DNA of 5,447 bases from assembly GCA_945874855.1 (NCBI GenBank), contig CAMCIP010000160.1:1-5447 (forward strand), read 5' to 3'. The notes beneath the pieces were generated by a model. That model worked only from the letters and a program-made list of their open reading frames with translations, had not been told where the DNA came from and made no database searches. The position numbers were made by a program, and so were the translations under genes. This DNA is from Brevundimonas vancanneytii. GTDB lineage: Bacteria > Pseudomonadota > Alphaproteobacteria > Caulobacterales > Caulobacteraceae. Every line of letters begins with the position of its first letter. Within the stretch, counting starts at the first letter, position 1. This document shows, one piece after another, positions 5,162 to 5,447 of the stretch.

Positions 5162-5447
5162 ATGATTGACCGCGACCGCAGAAAACTGATCCAGAGCCTG
5201 GGAGGTGCCGCCACCGCATGGGCCGTCCAGGGCCTGCTGCCCGCGTGGGCGCAGACAGGTTCGCCGGGCGTGCGTGCCGACCTGCCGACGCTGGAGGGCC
5301 CTGACGTGCGCCTCAGCGTCGGTCATTCGCCCTTCGCTGTGGGCGGGCGCACCGGCCACGCCATCACCGTCAACGGCACTCTGCCGGCACCGCTGATCCG
5401 CCTGCGTGAAGGCCAGACGGCGCGGCTGTCGGTGACCAACACGCTGG
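5162..5447 (+). CDS. copA: CopA-type multicopper oxidase, N-terminal part; 3' end outside window
   Basis: The first 95 residues of a periplasmic copper-resistance multicopper oxidase (PcoA/CopA family), thought to oxidise toxic Cu(I) and bind copper. The N-terminus MIDRDRRKLIQSLGG carries a twin-arginine motif (R6-R7), followed by a hydrophobic stretch and cleavage near AWA-QTG (about residue 30). This fits Tat export of a folded, cofactor-loaded enzyme. The first cupredoxin domain begins with VRLSVGHSPFAVGGRTGHAI, then TVNGTLPAPLIRLREGQTAR and LSVTNTL, the typical family opening in which the native substrate loop leads to the HWHG ligand motif. That motif, the other copper ligands and any methionine-rich segment lie beyond the window. 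This copA is the oxidase, not the P-type ATPase of the same name. It is preceded by a MerR-type promoter and may be followed by copB, which cannot be seen. Confidence 0.9.
   Translation, partial: MIDRDRRKLIQSLGGAATAWAVQGLLPAWAQTGSPGVRADLPTLEGPDVRLSVGHSPFAVGGRTGHAITVNGTLPAPLIRLREGQTARLSVTNTL

Noticed and set aside
4988..5359. 123-aa minus-strand open frame across the copA promoter and gene start
   Set aside because: Antisense to the well-supported copA N-terminus and lacking family-like features.
1..5447. CRISPR array, tRNA, rRNA, insertion sequence ends
   Set aside because: No regularly spaced repeats beyond the two dyads, no tRNA-like cloverleaf or rRNA sequence noticed, and no transposase or matching terminal repeats seen.

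Overview
The window is GC-rich DNA with strong third-position G/C bias. The protein families and a small copper-resistance cluster suggest an alphaproteobacterium, perhaps a Caulobacterales relative such as Brevundimonas. That placement is inference from style and gene content, since no rRNA or other marker is present.

Left part (1-2889), defence-like module on the + strand. The window opens inside the type I restriction subunit HsdR, keeping its second helicase half and helical C-terminus. A 211-bp gap follows. Its last 80 bases carry two tandem copies of a dyad, TTATTACC-N14-GGTAATA(A/G), the second ending 3 bp before the next start codon. The gene after it encodes a 371-aa nucleotidyltransferase-fold protein of the GSU2403 / NTP_transf_8 type, whose partner and substrate are unknown. 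Position and arrangement suggest a self-regulated accessory or toxin/antitoxin-like gene beside the restriction system.

Junction (2890-3084). This gap shows codon-like composition on the minus strand and probably holds the frameshifted 3' remnant of an unidentified gene. Its end abuts the nucleotidyltransferase stop codon.

Right part (3085-5447), copper-handling module. copC (periplasmic Cu(II)-binding protein) and copD (polytopic membrane protein) are 4 bp apart and form a transcription unit. A convergent minus-strand gene encodes a secreted SnoaL/NTF2-fold protein of unknown role, with its stop 3 bp from the copD stop. A gap of about 330 bp follows, containing a near-perfect 24-bp palindrome and a MerR-family-type promoter (TTGACT, 19-bp spacer with an internal dyad, GCAGGT). 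That promoter drives a Tat-exported CopA-type multicopper oxidase, which runs off the right end.

Together, CopA would oxidise Cu(I) in the periplasm, CopC would bind periplasmic Cu(II), and CopD would act in the inner membrane. No metal regulator, copB or P-type ATPase lies inside the window. The side-by-side restriction and metal-resistance modules, with a gene remnant between them, look like accessory or island DNA.
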